Positions 54,903 to 63,145 of a stretch of 64,000 nucleotides of DNA are shown one piece after another (position 1 is the stretch's first letter; every line of letters starts with the position of its first letter). The position numbers and the translations under genes were made by a program. Origin of the DNA: a virus. The stretch is taken from positions 104,479 to 168,478 of IMG/VR virus record IMGVR_UViG_3300028571_002266; one strand, written 5' to 3'. The notes beneath the pieces are model-generated. The model saw only the letters and a list, made by a program, of their open reading frames with translations. It had not been told where the DNA came from and searched no databases.

Positions 54903-55796
54903 TTATCCACCCAAAATTTCCGCAGCCGCTGCGATTTTTCGCTGAGCCTGTACTGTCACAGAATCATTTGTGGCGAACTTTGCGTAGGCTGGATAGACTA
55001 CAGGTTGAATCAAGCCTAAAACGGCCACAACCTGCTCCACAGAACGGCAATAGGTGGATAGACGATCATAGAATCCAGCCTTGATTTTCACAGAAGCTGA
55101 ACTCACAACCACCAAGGCCTTCTCTTCGTCCGTTAGAGCAGCAGGAGCCTTCCCTTGTCCGTTCCAAAGGACAAGTGCAGTCATTTTTTCACCTGCTAAC
55201 TTTTCTGCTGGAGTGGACTCAATCCACTCCCTGTTTTCACCGTAACGGCCCGAAGTCAATTCCTTGGGACTGCGGAATTCGATGCTTGGCGAAAGATCGA
55301 GTTCGCTTTCAACCAAATTGTTTGCGTCATGAGGATGCAAACCTAAATCAGAAAATATGGTAGCGTAAAATTCTGCTGCATCTTCATCAACTGGAGCTTC
55401 TGGTAGCTTCACCTTGAACTTGTCTGTCATCAAGAACTGAAAAGTGCTATCGATGCTCCCATCCTCTTTGCGGAGGACAACAAGGGGGTTTGAAGGTTTG
55501 CTCTTGTTATCAAACAGCTTCTGGGCCATGACGCTCATAGCATATTGGACGAATTCATCCTTGCTGTTCTCGACACGAGCCATCACTGGTTCGAGGACAG
55601 TCTTGGCAGCAATCCATCTTTGAGCCTGCAATTGAGACTCAGGAGTCAAAGGCATTTCCCATTTCTGGGGCTTGTTGTTTGGCGACGATGACTTACTGGC
55701 AATTTTGGCAAGACCAGCCAAACCAGTTTTCTTGACACCCACAGAGGCAACAGTAGAGGAAATCTGTTGCGAAGAAACAGCACGCTTAGTTGACAT
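54903..55796 (-). CDS. GC-rich unknown protein, 297 aa
   Basis: Not recognised. ATG 55796 follows AAAGGG. An N-terminal 40 residues rich in Ser, Lys and Ala look disordered; helices follow (QLQAQRWIAAKTVLEPVMAR, EFVQYAMSVMAQKLFDNKSK) and a C-terminal helical half with AKFATNDSVTVQAQRKIAAA. GC is about 50% in two 60-base samples, far above the surroundings, with many GCC, AAG and CTG-type codons. Own strong promoter, structured leader and terminator suggest an abundant early protein such as a nucleic-acid binder, but that is inference. Confidence 0.65.
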   Translation of the reverse strand: MSTKRAVSSQQISSTVASVGVKKTGLAGLAKIASKSSSPNNKPQKWEMPLTPESQLQAQRWIAAKTVLEPVMARVENSKDEFVQYAMSVMAQKLFDNKSKPSNPLVVLRKEDGSIDSTFQFLMTDKFKVKLPEAPVDEDAAEFYATIFSDLGLHPHDANNLVESELDLSPSIEFRSPKELTSGRYGENREWIESTPAEKLAGEKMTALVLWNGQGKAPAALTDEEKALVVVSSASVKIKAGFYDRLSTYCRSVEQVVAVLGLIQPVVYPAYAKFATNDSVTVQAQRKIAAAAEILGG

Positions 55797-55837
55797 GTTA
55801 TCTAACCCTTTGCTGGCACATACTTTGTGAAGGTTGA

Positions 55838-55920
55838 CCTGACTTACCACACATTGTGAGTCAGGACCACATCGTTTGCGTCAGCAAAGTGAGTATACTC
55901 GTCTTTTTATTGAATGTAAA
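55838..55920 (-). promoter_or_regulatory. Strong promoter and structured leader of the GC-rich gene
   Basis: On the minus strand TTTACA (55920-55915), 17 bases, TATACT (55897-55892). The leader of about 90 bases contains CCTGACT (55865-55859) pairing with AGTCAGG (55844-55838). A second pairing, CTTTGCTG with CAGCAAAG near the ribosome site, would need a start a few bases upstream of the expected one. Confidence 0.65.
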
Positions 55921-55928
55921 GCAAAAAT

Positions 55929-56831
55929 CTAATCATCAATGGAAAGTCCTAATTCTTCGACTTTTTCCCTGATCCATTCCAACCCTTTTTCCTTGAGTTG
56001 TCGGACTCTTTCTTTCGTCACTCCCACCTCATCACTGATTTGTTCGAGTGTCATTTTGTCACGTCCATTTACGCCGAAATATTTTTCGAGTACATATGCT
56101 TGCCTTACTCGATCAGTGCCTATATTCTCACGGACGAGCATTCCAATCAGTCTCTTAATCAGACATTGTCTTGATTCATGGTCCTTTTCATCAGCCTCTC
56201 CAGTGCCTCTATCTTCGATCATTTCTGCACGAGAATCATCAAGAAATGAAACTTTTTCAGATTGATTCATCTTGGTCTTAGCGTCTCTGAAGAAATTCTT
56301 CTTCACGACCCAAGTTGCATATGTGCTGAATCTATGTCCAAGTGTCCAGTTGAAATAGTCAACAGCCTTCAAAACATCGAAATAAGCATCGCTTAACATT
56401 TGTTCAGTGCTGTTTCCATCTTGCATTACATTTTTATGTTTCATGATTTGAGTTGCTAGTCGGAAATTGCATTCAGCGATTTGGTTCCTGACAGCAAGAG
56501 CTTTTCGGTATAAGTGATTGGCAAGTTTATGTTTTGCTTCTAAATGTTTGCAATTGACATTGGAAAATAAATTTTTTGCACGATATTTCAAAAAATTAAG
56601 CTTTTTGAAGAGATGTTGTTCTTGTTGGAAATTGAGGAGAGCAGATTGGTAGCAAGGAAGCATTTCTGGGTTTATTTTATCGGTTTTAATTTTTTGGACT
56701 TTGCTTAGACTTTTCTGAAATTCTTTGTATTCTGGAATTCTTTCCATGATTTTATTACGCTGATTGATATCATCGAAGCTGGCATGGTGAAAGAATTTAA
56801 TTTTTTCATGAACACAATCAGAATTATTCAT
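55929..56831 (-). CDS. Sigma70-family factor
   Basis: A 300-residue sigma factor. A helical N-terminal 115 residues (region 1.2 or non-conserved part) precedes region 2: NFRLATQIMKHKN, then MLSDAYFDVLKAVDYFNWTL and RFSTYATWVVKKNFFR. Region 4 is at the C-terminus (KMTLEQISDEVGVTKERVRQ, then LKEKGLEWIREKVEEL), like host RpoD. The presence of regions 2 and 4 without a full region 3 fits alternative sigma factors. It could compete for host RNA polymerase. It is the second sigma gene in the window. Confidence 0.85.
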   Translation of the reverse strand: MNNSDCVHEKIKFFHHASFDDINQRNKIMERIPEYKEFQKSLSKVQKIKTDKINPEMLPCYQSALLNFQQEQHLFKKLNFLKYRAKNLFSNVNCKHLEAKHKLANHLYRKALAVRNQIAECNFRLATQIMKHKNVMQDGNSTEQMLSDAYFDVLKAVDYFNWTLGHRFSTYATWVVKKNFFRDAKTKMNQSEKVSFLDDSRAEMIEDRGTGEADEKDHESRQCLIKRLIGMLVRENIGTDRVRQAYVLEKYFGVNGRDKMTLEQISDEVGVTKERVRQLKEKGLEWIREKVEELGLSIDD

Positions 56832-56950
56832 AACTGCCTCTGATTAAAAATAAATAACCATATAGATAAAATATTACCAATCAATGATGTTGTCAAATTA
56901 AATTTGGTAAAAATTTTATAAATACATAGATGATTTTTGATATACATTTA

Positions 56951-57019
56951 ATGTTAAAGCATAAATTAAAAAATTTATTTGTACCAGCTATCACAGTTTG
57001 CAATTCAAGACTTTTTTAA
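56951..57019 (+). other. 22-codon frame ending VPAITVCNSRLF
   Basis: A short open frame (ATG 56951, stop 57017-57019) directly before the methyltransferase gene. Its last 12 residues match the end of the small protein at 39742 in 10 positions. Upstream bases do not continue the match, so this is a duplicated 3' fragment or a tiny peptide. No ribosome site is seen. Confidence 0.45.
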
Positions 57020-57027
57020 GGAGTATT

Positions 57028-57606
57028 ATGGATAAAAATAAATTACATCAATATAGCGGTATAACAAGAAAGAATCGTTATCCTGATCTTTTCGATTACT
57101 GTTCAAAATTAAAAACAGGGAATATCCGAATTATGTCTTTCGGATGTTCAATTGGACTAGAATGCAAGACTCTAGTAAATTATTTTCCTGAATCAGAAAT
57201 TGTTGGAATTGATATTAATGAAAGGTTTATAAAAATAGCCAACTATATGAAAAATAGTGATAAAATATCTTATGATACAACGGCTGAAGGCCATGGTACA
57301 TTTGATTTTATTTTTGCTTTGTCTGTTTTCTGTCGATATCCGCAATTGCAAAACAGAAAAGATTGTAGTGAAATTTATCCTTTCTCTAAATTTGAGGAAT
57401 CTGTTGTTGAATTGTCCAATAAGCTCAACAAAGATGGTTATTTTGTAATTTATAATTCAAATTTCAAGATGACAGATACAAGTGTTGCTGATTCTTTTGA
57501 ACCATTATCATTAAAAAATGATAGTGGAAAATTCGCCAAATTTGAAAAAGACAATATGAAATCCAATGAAAATTATCCATATTCTGTTTTCAAGAAAATA
57601 AAGTGA
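57028..57606 (+). CDS. AdoMet-dependent methyltransferase-like protein
   Basis: ATG 57028 follows AAGGAG. The Rossmann pattern is RIMSFGCSIGLECKTLVNYF (motif I), then SEIVGIDINERFIKIANYM with the ribose-binding Asp, then FDFIFALSVFCR, and a strand pair later (GYFVIYNSNF). 192 residues, shorter than most, with no target domain. Its substrate may be a small molecule or sugar. It lies between the second sigma factor and the RCC1 gene. Confidence 0.72.
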   Translation: MDKNKLHQYSGITRKNRYPDLFDYCSKLKTGNIRIMSFGCSIGLECKTLVNYFPESEIVGIDINERFIKIANYMKNSDKISYDTTAEGHGTFDFIFALSVFCRYPQLQNRKDCSEIYPFSKFEESVVELSNKLNKDGYFVIYNSNFKMTDTSVADSFEPLSLKNDSGKFAKFEKDNMKSNENYPYSVFKKIK

Positions 57607-57673
57607 ATTAACATTATCTTCTTTTAAGTATTAACTACTTATTTCGACTTAAAAATTTTTAAGTTTTAAGTCA

Positions 57674-57700
57674 AAAACATAAATATTATGTTTTAATTTT
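57674..57700 (+). terminator. AT-rich hairpin, probable terminator
   Basis: AAAACATAA pairs with TTATGTTTT (9 pairs, 3-base loop), then AATTTT. Just before it an 18-base palindrome, ACTTAAAAATTTTTAAGT, lies at 57647-57664. The stems hold few G-C pairs. Confidence 0.5.
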
Positions 57701-57760
57701 GGTAGTTTTTGTGGGGTAAATAATAATTACATAAATTTACACTTTGTGGAAAGTAGTGTT

Positions 57761-59074
57761 ATGGCAGGCAATGAACTTTGGGCGTGGGGAAGTAACGGTT
57801 ACGGTGTATTAGGAGATAACGACACAATTGATAGATCTTCTCCAGTACAAAACATAATATCTGGAAGCGTTTGGGAAAAAGTTTCTACCAGTGGCACTCA
57901 TTCTCTTGCCATTAAAAAAGATGGAACTCTATGGGCATGGGGTGAAGGTAGCAATGGATCAATCGGAAATGGCACTACTAACGCACAGTCATCTCCAGTT
58001 CAGATAGGTAATCTTTTATGGAAAGAAGTTTCAGCAGGGGTTTTTAGTAATTCTGCTATTCGATCAGATGGTACATTGTGGACATGGGGTAGCAATTTTT
58101 TTGGAATTCTTGGACTAAATGATGAAAATTCAAGATCTTCTCCAGTTCAAGTGGGATCTGATAATAATTGGGAGCAAATTTCAAAAGCACTTGCACACAC
58201 TTTGGCAATAAAAACAGATGGAACACTCTGGGGATGGGGAGAAGGAAGTGATGGAGAATTGGGACAAAACGACATACTTGATTACTCCTCACCAGTTCAA
58301 ATAACAACAGATAGTGATTGGAAACAAGTCTCTAATTCTTCTTCATCTTCATTTGCAATTAAAAACAATGGAACTCTTTGGTCTTGGGGAAATGGTAGTT
58401 TTGGTGTTTTAGGAAATAACGACACGATTGATTTGTCTTCGCCTGCTCAAGTAGGAAGCTCAAGTGATTGGTCAAGTGTTTCTTCTACTGCCTCCAATGT
58501 AGTAGCATTAAAAACAAATGGAACTCTATGGGCGTGGGGAGAAGGAGACTCTGGAGCATTAGGAAATGGCTATACGGCAACAATATCATCTCCAGTTCAA
58601 GTCGGAACTGATTCTAATTGGGCAAGTGCCTATGCTGGAATTGGCAATGTTGTCGCATTGAAATCCAATGGTACTTTATGGGGATGGGGTAATAATTATG
58701 CTGGCGTATTAGGAGATGTAACCACTAATGACAGATCTTCTCCATTACAAATTGCTTCAGACAAAAAATGGAACTTTTTTTCCTTAGGTGGAAGTAATAT
58801 TCAAGCCATAACGGATGAAATTACTATAAATTATCCATTGCCAGTTTACACATTTAGAGTTAATGTTATAGATTACACATCTATATTCAGTCAAAATATT
58901 CCAGACAGTCTAGAACATATTATTCTTAATCTTGAAAATCAAACTGTTTATGTTTCTTATGTTGATAAACCTTTGAAGCATGGCGATACATTTACTTTGT
59001 ATGGACAAAAAGCAATTAAATGTTATCAGCAATATATTGGCAAATTGCCAAAAATATTAGAGATAGTTGACTAA
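57761..59074 (+). CDS. RCC1-type beta-propeller adhesin
   Basis: Seven repeats of a roughly 50-residue blade (ELWAWGSNGYGV, TLWAWGEG, TLWTWGSN, TLWGWGEG, TLWSWGNG, TLWAWGEG, TLWGWGNN) give a closed 7-bladed RCC1 propeller over about 350 residues. In each, GTLWxWG follows a strand ending in AIK or ALK and precedes LGxxxxxxxSSPVQV. A 75-residue C-terminal domain follows, shared with the next gene. ATG 57761 is used; GTG 57746 is an alternative. RCC1-like propellers occur in phage fibres, where they probably bind a host surface ligand. 437 residues, no signal peptide. Confidence 0.8.
   Translation: MAGNELWAWGSNGYGVLGDNDTIDRSSPVQNIISGSVWEKVSTSGTHSLAIKKDGTLWAWGEGSNGSIGNGTTNAQSSPVQIGNLLWKEVSAGVFSNSAIRSDGTLWTWGSNFFGILGLNDENSRSSPVQVGSDNNWEQISKALAHTLAIKTDGTLWGWGEGSDGELGQNDILDYSSPVQITTDSDWKQVSNSSSSSFAIKNNGTLWSWGNGSFGVLGNNDTIDLSSPAQVGSSSDWSSVSSTASNVVALKTNGTLWAWGEGDSGALGNGYTATISSPVQVGTDSNWASAYAGIGNVVALKSNGTLWGWGNNYAGVLGDVTTNDRSSPLQIASDKKWNFFSLGGSNIQAITDEITINYPLPVYTFRVNVIDYTSIFSQNIPDSLEHIILNLENQTVYVSYVDKPLKHGDTFTLYGQKAIKCYQQYIGKLPKILEIVD
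58850..59074 (+). repeat. 225-base repeat, copy A (C-terminal adhesin domain)
   Basis: Encodes TFRVNVIDYTSIFSQNIPDS to GKLPKILEIVD. Copy B at 59934-60158 has the same length with about 15 differences by eye (about 93% identity), many of them silent. Both end at the stop codon. Confidence 0.9.
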
Positions 59075-59147
59075 TATCATAAATTATTCATGCTTGCAAA
59101 AAATATTGAGACAGTGAATTTGTAAATCACATTGAAAAAGGAACATT

Positions 59148-60158
59148 ATGGGTATTGAAGCAGTTTTGACAAAATTAAATCTTGGATATGAAACAATTAC
59201 CGAAAACATTATCAATCCATATTATTTTAGTGATGAACCAGATGATGAGGGAGTCAACACCAACATTGAGGATGGTGGAGACGATATGTATGATGGTGGA
59301 AATTGCCTGAATACAAATCTAACTCAGCTTTATGTTAATGTAGATAATGATGGTTCTGACAATGATACTGCCCGTGCTAATTCTATTCCCTACACTCACA
59401 GTGTTTCTGGCTCAGAAGGAAACGGAGATTACACCAATCCCCCCATGGATGGAATAATTGCCGATGGCAGTTCATATTTTGGTGCTGGAAGTCAATATTT
59501 TACAAATATGTATCCAGACATGTTTGTAATGGTAGCAACTGGTATTGATATTGAAGAATTTTCAATCACAGGGGATATTGGTGCTGATGACAGTGGTAGT
59601 TATGAAGTTAATGTGTTCACCTTGACAAGTAAAGGTCGCCAATTTACATGCTTTAATAAGCAAGTTTATGACTCTGGCGATCCTTCAATTAATCATTTTA
59701 TTTTTGTGCCCGGAAACGGAAGTGGAATTGTTCATCTTTATGATACTGGCAATGAGTTTGACGATCATTGTTTGCAAAATTTAACTGGAATTGATGAAAT
59801 TTATTTTATAGTAATTTCCAAGCAAGATCCCGAATACATGGGATCTTCTGAGCGTCAAATTATTGCTCAAGCATTTTTAGATGTCGCTGCTGATGAAGGC
59901 TCAAAAGGACTAACTTATATAAATCCAACAATTACATTTAGAGTCAATGTTATAGATTACACATCTATAGTCAGTCAAAATCTTCCAGACAGTCTAGAAC
60001 ATATTATTCTTAATCTTGAAAATCAAACTGTTTATGTTCCTTATGTCGATAAGCCTTTGAAGCATGGTGATACATTTACTTTGTATGGGCAAAAAGCAAT
60101 TAAGTGCAGTCAGCAATATATTGGTAAATTACCAAAAATTTTAGAGATAGTTGACTAA
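59148..60158 (+). CDS. Adhesin sharing its C-terminal domain with the RCC1 protein
   Basis: The 336-residue product has an N-terminal segment (GIEAVLTKLNLGYETITENI), an Asp/Asn/Gly-rich loop region, a beta domain with SYEVNVFTLTSKGRQFTCFN and FIFVPGNGSGIVHLYDTGNE, and the 75-residue domain also found in the RCC1 gene. The shared domain probably mounts different receptor-binding heads on the same site of the fibre. AAAGGAAC precedes the ATG. Both genes are read from the plus strand and end convergent with the PaaK-like gene. Confidence 0.65.
   Translation: MGIEAVLTKLNLGYETITENIINPYYFSDEPDDEGVNTNIEDGGDDMYDGGNCLNTNLTQLYVNVDNDGSDNDTARANSIPYTHSVSGSEGNGDYTNPPMDGIIADGSSYFGAGSQYFTNMYPDMFVMVATGIDIEEFSITGDIGADDSGSYEVNVFTLTSKGRQFTCFNKQVYDSGDPSINHFIFVPGNGSGIVHLYDTGNEFDDHCLQNLTGIDEIYFIVISKQDPEYMGSSERQIIAQAFLDVAADEGSKGLTYINPTITFRVNVIDYTSIVSQNLPDSLEHIILNLENQTVYVPYVDKPLKHGDTFTLYGQKAIKCSQQYIGKLPKILEIVD
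59934..60158 (+). repeat. 225-base repeat, copy B
   Basis: Second copy of the C-terminal adhesin domain; see copy A at 58850. The last 18 bases also lie within the end of the convergent ligase gene. Confidence 0.9.
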
Positions 60159-61175
60159 GCTGATGAATTCTTCATGCTTGTAATTTGGGAATGATTCTAC
60201 ATATTTAATTGTCACATTAACTTCTGCTTCAAGCCATTTTTTAACAACGGCTTGAAGTTCTTTTTCTCTTTCTCCAAGATTTTCCGCAATAATATGAAGC
60301 TCTAATTCTTCGATTGATTTTTGAATTACTTTATACTTTTTGATACCAAATTGTTCATAATAGACTTTGCTTCCTATCAATGGCCACTTCTTGTCGCCAT
60401 TTGGTAGAACGAACATATTCCTTACACGACCATTTATTTTTTTAATTGTTTGTAATTTTCTGCCGCAACTACATTCTCCAAGTTCAATGCAATCTCCGTT
60501 TTTATATCTTTTTACATATTTATTTGTCATGGTTGTGATGATCATGTTTCCAGATTCATCCACTTCAACAATTTGATTTTCCATCACATGATGGACAGAA
60601 GGATTGTCAGGGCATTGAATTGAAATAGTCCCACATTCTTCACTGCTAAACATGGTTCCACCGAGTTCGCCTGTACTTTTAACATCAATAAGGTTTGGTA
60701 TTTTAGTCAAATCTAGTTCAGCAAGAATAGATGGTCTGCTGTGAATGTAGTGAGGATTCTTTTCCTCAAGCCAAGATTGGATTTGAGAAATAGGCGCAAA
60801 ATTAATTTGGTATGTGTTCCCTTGTATTGGAGCAATATTTTGTGGAATGCCCCACCCACTCAGGTCTCTTAGTTTTGAATCTGGCCTTATAACAGCAATA
60901 TTTTTTGTGAAATCCCATTTCCTCCAGATCATTTCCCTTACATTCGTAGCCATATACCAAACATAATCTGCATAACTTTTTTGTACTTTAAGAGATTCGC
61001 CCGTTGAACCTGAAGTGCTACAGGCAAACATGCCTTTTTCCATTGGCATATTTCTTAATTCTTCTCTTGTGATAATAGGCAAATGCTTAATTGAATCTAA
61101 ATTTGGACTATAAATCCATTGACTTTTTTCAAATTTGTCTATTATATTCTTAACATCAACATTAGGATTCTGCAT
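60141..61175 (-). CDS. Phenylacetate-CoA ligase-like adenylating enzyme
   Basis: CSTSGSTGESLKVQKS (52-67) is the P-loop-like motif of ANL-superfamily ligases, followed by IHSRPSILAEL, VKSTGELGGTMFSSEECGTI and YKNGDCIELGECSCGRKLQT (domain hinge and AMP-binding region). 344 residues, shorter than PaaK (about 430). The gene is coupled to the methyltransferase-like gene by TAATG. Adenylation could serve ligation of an acyl group to a carrier or sugar. Similar enzymes (CapK) occur in capsule clusters. It ends convergent with, and 18 bases into, the adhesin gene. Confidence 0.78.
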   Translation of the reverse strand: MQNPNVDVKNIIDKFEKSQWIYSPNLDSIKHLPIITREELRNMPMEKGMFACSTSGSTGESLKVQKSYADYVWYMATNVREMIWRKWDFTKNIAVIRPDSKLRDLSGWGIPQNIAPIQGNTYQINFAPISQIQSWLEEKNPHYIHSRPSILAELDLTKIPNLIDVKSTGELGGTMFSSEECGTISIQCPDNPSVHHVMENQIVEVDESGNMIITTMTNKYVKRYKNGDCIELGECSCGRKLQTIKKINGRVRNMFVLPNGDKKWPLIGSKVYYEQFGIKKYKVIQKSIEELELHIIAENLGEREKELQAVVKKWLEAEVNVTIKYVESFPNYKHEEFISLVNYL

Positions 61176-61624
61176 TAGAATCTCCAAACATAAAAATTAT
61201 AATCAATTAGTTGTCTTGAGATATATGGAGTTATCTTAAAATCTTTAGCTTCGGGAAAATAATCTGCAACTCTCATCCAAGATTCTTTTCTTTTGAAACT
61301 TCTGACGACTAAGTTTTTAGAATGTTTTTTTGCCATTTTCAAAAGACCATTTGCTAAATCTTTGGTGAGATTCATAACTCCATCGCCGATAATATTGACA
61401 AAATCTTGATTGTTATCTATCCAATCACCTTTTATGACATTTGGACCTTTGAGCCAAGGATCTAAATCCATCTGATAATCTGATATGCAAACCAGCTTTC
61501 TTGTGCATCCAAGAAGCAATGTAGATCCATCTAACATATATTCTTTATATATTTTTGCATCATGCGTGTTAGGATTAAGGGGATGAGGCTGTTGACTGCG
61601 CCAATATGCTTGATTTGCTTTCAT
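61175..61624 (-). CDS. Methyltransferase-like protein, 149 aa
   Basis: The central part STLLLGCTRKLVCISDYQMDL (34-54), followed by DFVNIIGDGVMNLTKDLANG, matches the AdoMet-binding core of short class I methyltransferases, though the first Gly motif (GCTR) is atypical. It may methylate a small molecule. It directly precedes the PaaK-like gene (TAATG), so the two act together. No ribosome site is obvious. Confidence 0.6.
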   Translation of the reverse strand: MKANQAYWRSQQPHPLNPNTHDAKIYKEYMLDGSTLLLGCTRKLVCISDYQMDLDPWLKGPNVIKGDWIDNNQDFVNIIGDGVMNLTKDLANGLLKMAKKHSKNLVVRSFKRKESWMRVADYFPEAKDFKITPYISRQLIDYNFYVWRF

Positions 61625-61695
61625 AATTTGACCAAAATATTTTTGTTGACAGATACATATATTGTATTGTGAAAACTATAAAAAAGGCAACGAAA

Positions 61696-62112
61696 ATGAG
61701 CAATAACAACCTGATGCCACCTATTGGATATAACGAAGCAGCATCATCGGGTGAAAAATCAATATCAATTCTTTTCAGTAAAATTTTTGAATCTCGTGAT
61801 TTTGCTCATTATGCACATTTGCAATCAAAGTCTTATAGCCAGCACAAAGCACTTGGTGGCTTTTATGAATCAATTGTTGATTTGGCTGATACGATGTTTG
61901 AAACATATTCTGGGAAATATGGACTTCTTTCATTCAAAATGAATTCTGTACCAACTAATCAGGATGTAATATCTTATTTTGAATCATTCGCTAAATTTGT
62001 AGAAGGCTCTCATGATATGATTGATAAGAAAGACACATTTATCCATAATCAATTAGATGAAATTTCTACCGAAGTTTATCATCTTATTTATAAGCTTAAG
62101 AATTTGAAATAA
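61696..62112 (+). CDS. DUF5856-like helical phage protein
   Basis: ATG 61696. The 138-residue product is mostly helical: ISILFSKIFESRDFAHYAHLQ, SYSQHKALGGFYESIVDLAD and a C-terminal helix. The phrase HLQxxSYxxHKALxxFYExIxxLxD is that of a small family common in T4-like and cyanophages, possibly related to ferritin-like or Dps four-helix folds. His residues could bind metal, but that is not shown. A short spacer with AAAGG lies upstream. Confidence 0.65.
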   Translation: MSNNNLMPPIGYNEAASSGEKSISILFSKIFESRDFAHYAHLQSKSYSQHKALGGFYESIVDLADTMFETYSGKYGLLSFKMNSVPTNQDVISYFESFAKFVEGSHDMIDKKDTFIHNQLDEISTEVYHLIYKLKNLK

Positions 62113-63135
62113 TTATTCTACTTCTTGATAATAAACTGTGCGAAGAGGAGTTGGGTTTAATTCTAAATCTGTTGATTCTTTTATGAACAAAAGAATTGCA
62201 GATAAGCTTTTTTCTACAGATGGTCCTACTTCTGCGTATTCAACAAATTGGCGGCTTTTTTTGCCCCACATCATTTTGATACTACAAGATCCAGCTGAGT
62301 AAAACCAATCTGTGTCTGTCCCTGATCCATGTGCGTTTTCAAGTCTTTCAGTTTTATATCCATTCATTCCAACCATTTTGTTTATAAGATCGTTGATTTT
62401 ATTGCCATCTTCCTTTTGGCAAATCTCAGGAGCATAAATCGATTCGCCAAACGTATGCATATTGATTACAGATTTGAATTTCATGTGATTCATCAAACAC
62501 ATTGCAAGCTTAATTGGCGAAGGAGAAGGGTTGTTAGGTCTTTGAGAATATGGAAAACTTGTTGAAGGATTGAACCCTTCAATTTTATCAGATTTTAGAT
62601 ATGTATCTGGAGAAATAACAGGAATAAAGTAAATATCACGATTATCAAGAACCCATGTCATATCATCATTTTTGCCGTATCCATTTAATATCTTTTCCAT
62701 CAAATGCATTGTGGCGAGTATGGCATATTCTTCATCGCCATGTAAACCAGCCTGAATAAGAACTTTTGGTTTGTCTTTTGTACCCATCCTGAAATAATTA
62801 CATTCTGTGCCATTTGCTGTTTTGCCATATGAAACAAAATCAGTAAAGTCAGGAGCTTCTTTATTCCACTTTTTAAGTTGATTGATTATATCGCTTTGAT
62901 TTTTATAATTTTGAGCTACATCACTGATTTGCAGATCTGAAACTTTTTTAGGTAAATACTTATCGATAATTTTTTCAGCAATCTTTTCTATTTTTTCTTT
63001 GGCGTAGTTTTCAGCTTTGTTTTTAATTATTTTTCCAGCAATTTTTTGCAATACATTTTTTTTGTATAAAACAATTCCCTCTACTGCGAAGAGCAGAGTG
63101 ATCAGGGCCAAAGTAATCAACCTGAAATTGCTCAT
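62113..63135 (-). CDS. M14-type zinc carboxypeptidase/deacylase, membrane-anchored
   Basis: An N-terminal hydrophobic segment (LITLALITLLFAVEGIVLY, 6-24), a coiled linker, then the enzyme: IQAGLHGDEEYAIL (H132 and E135, zinc ligands), FIPVISPDTY, NPSPSPIKLAM and VINMHTFGESIYAPE (third ligand), followed by TDTDWFYSAGSC. This matches the M14 carboxypeptidase/aspartoacylase group. 340 residues. It could trim peptide side chains of cell wall or a protein. TATATA lies 4 bases before the ATG on this strand. Its stop abuts the preceding gene's stop. Confidence 0.8.
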   Translation of the reverse strand: MSNFRLITLALITLLFAVEGIVLYKKNVLQKIAGKIIKNKAENYAKEKIEKIAEKIIDKYLPKKVSDLQISDVAQNYKNQSDIINQLKKWNKEAPDFTDFVSYGKTANGTECNYFRMGTKDKPKVLIQAGLHGDEEYAILATMHLMEKILNGYGKNDDMTWVLDNRDIYFIPVISPDTYLKSDKIEGFNPSTSFPYSQRPNNPSPSPIKLAMCLMNHMKFKSVINMHTFGESIYAPEICQKEDGNKINDLINKMVGMNGYKTERLENAHGSGTDTDWFYSAGSCSIKMMWGKKSRQFVEYAEVGPSVEKSLSAILLFIKESTDLELNPTPLRTVYYQEVE

Positions 63136-63145
63136 GCATTATATA

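Noticed and set aside
56998-57027. Earlier start for the methyltransferase at 57028
   Set aside because: The upstream extension is read from the duplicated peptide frame in another phase; AAGGAG points to ATG 57028.
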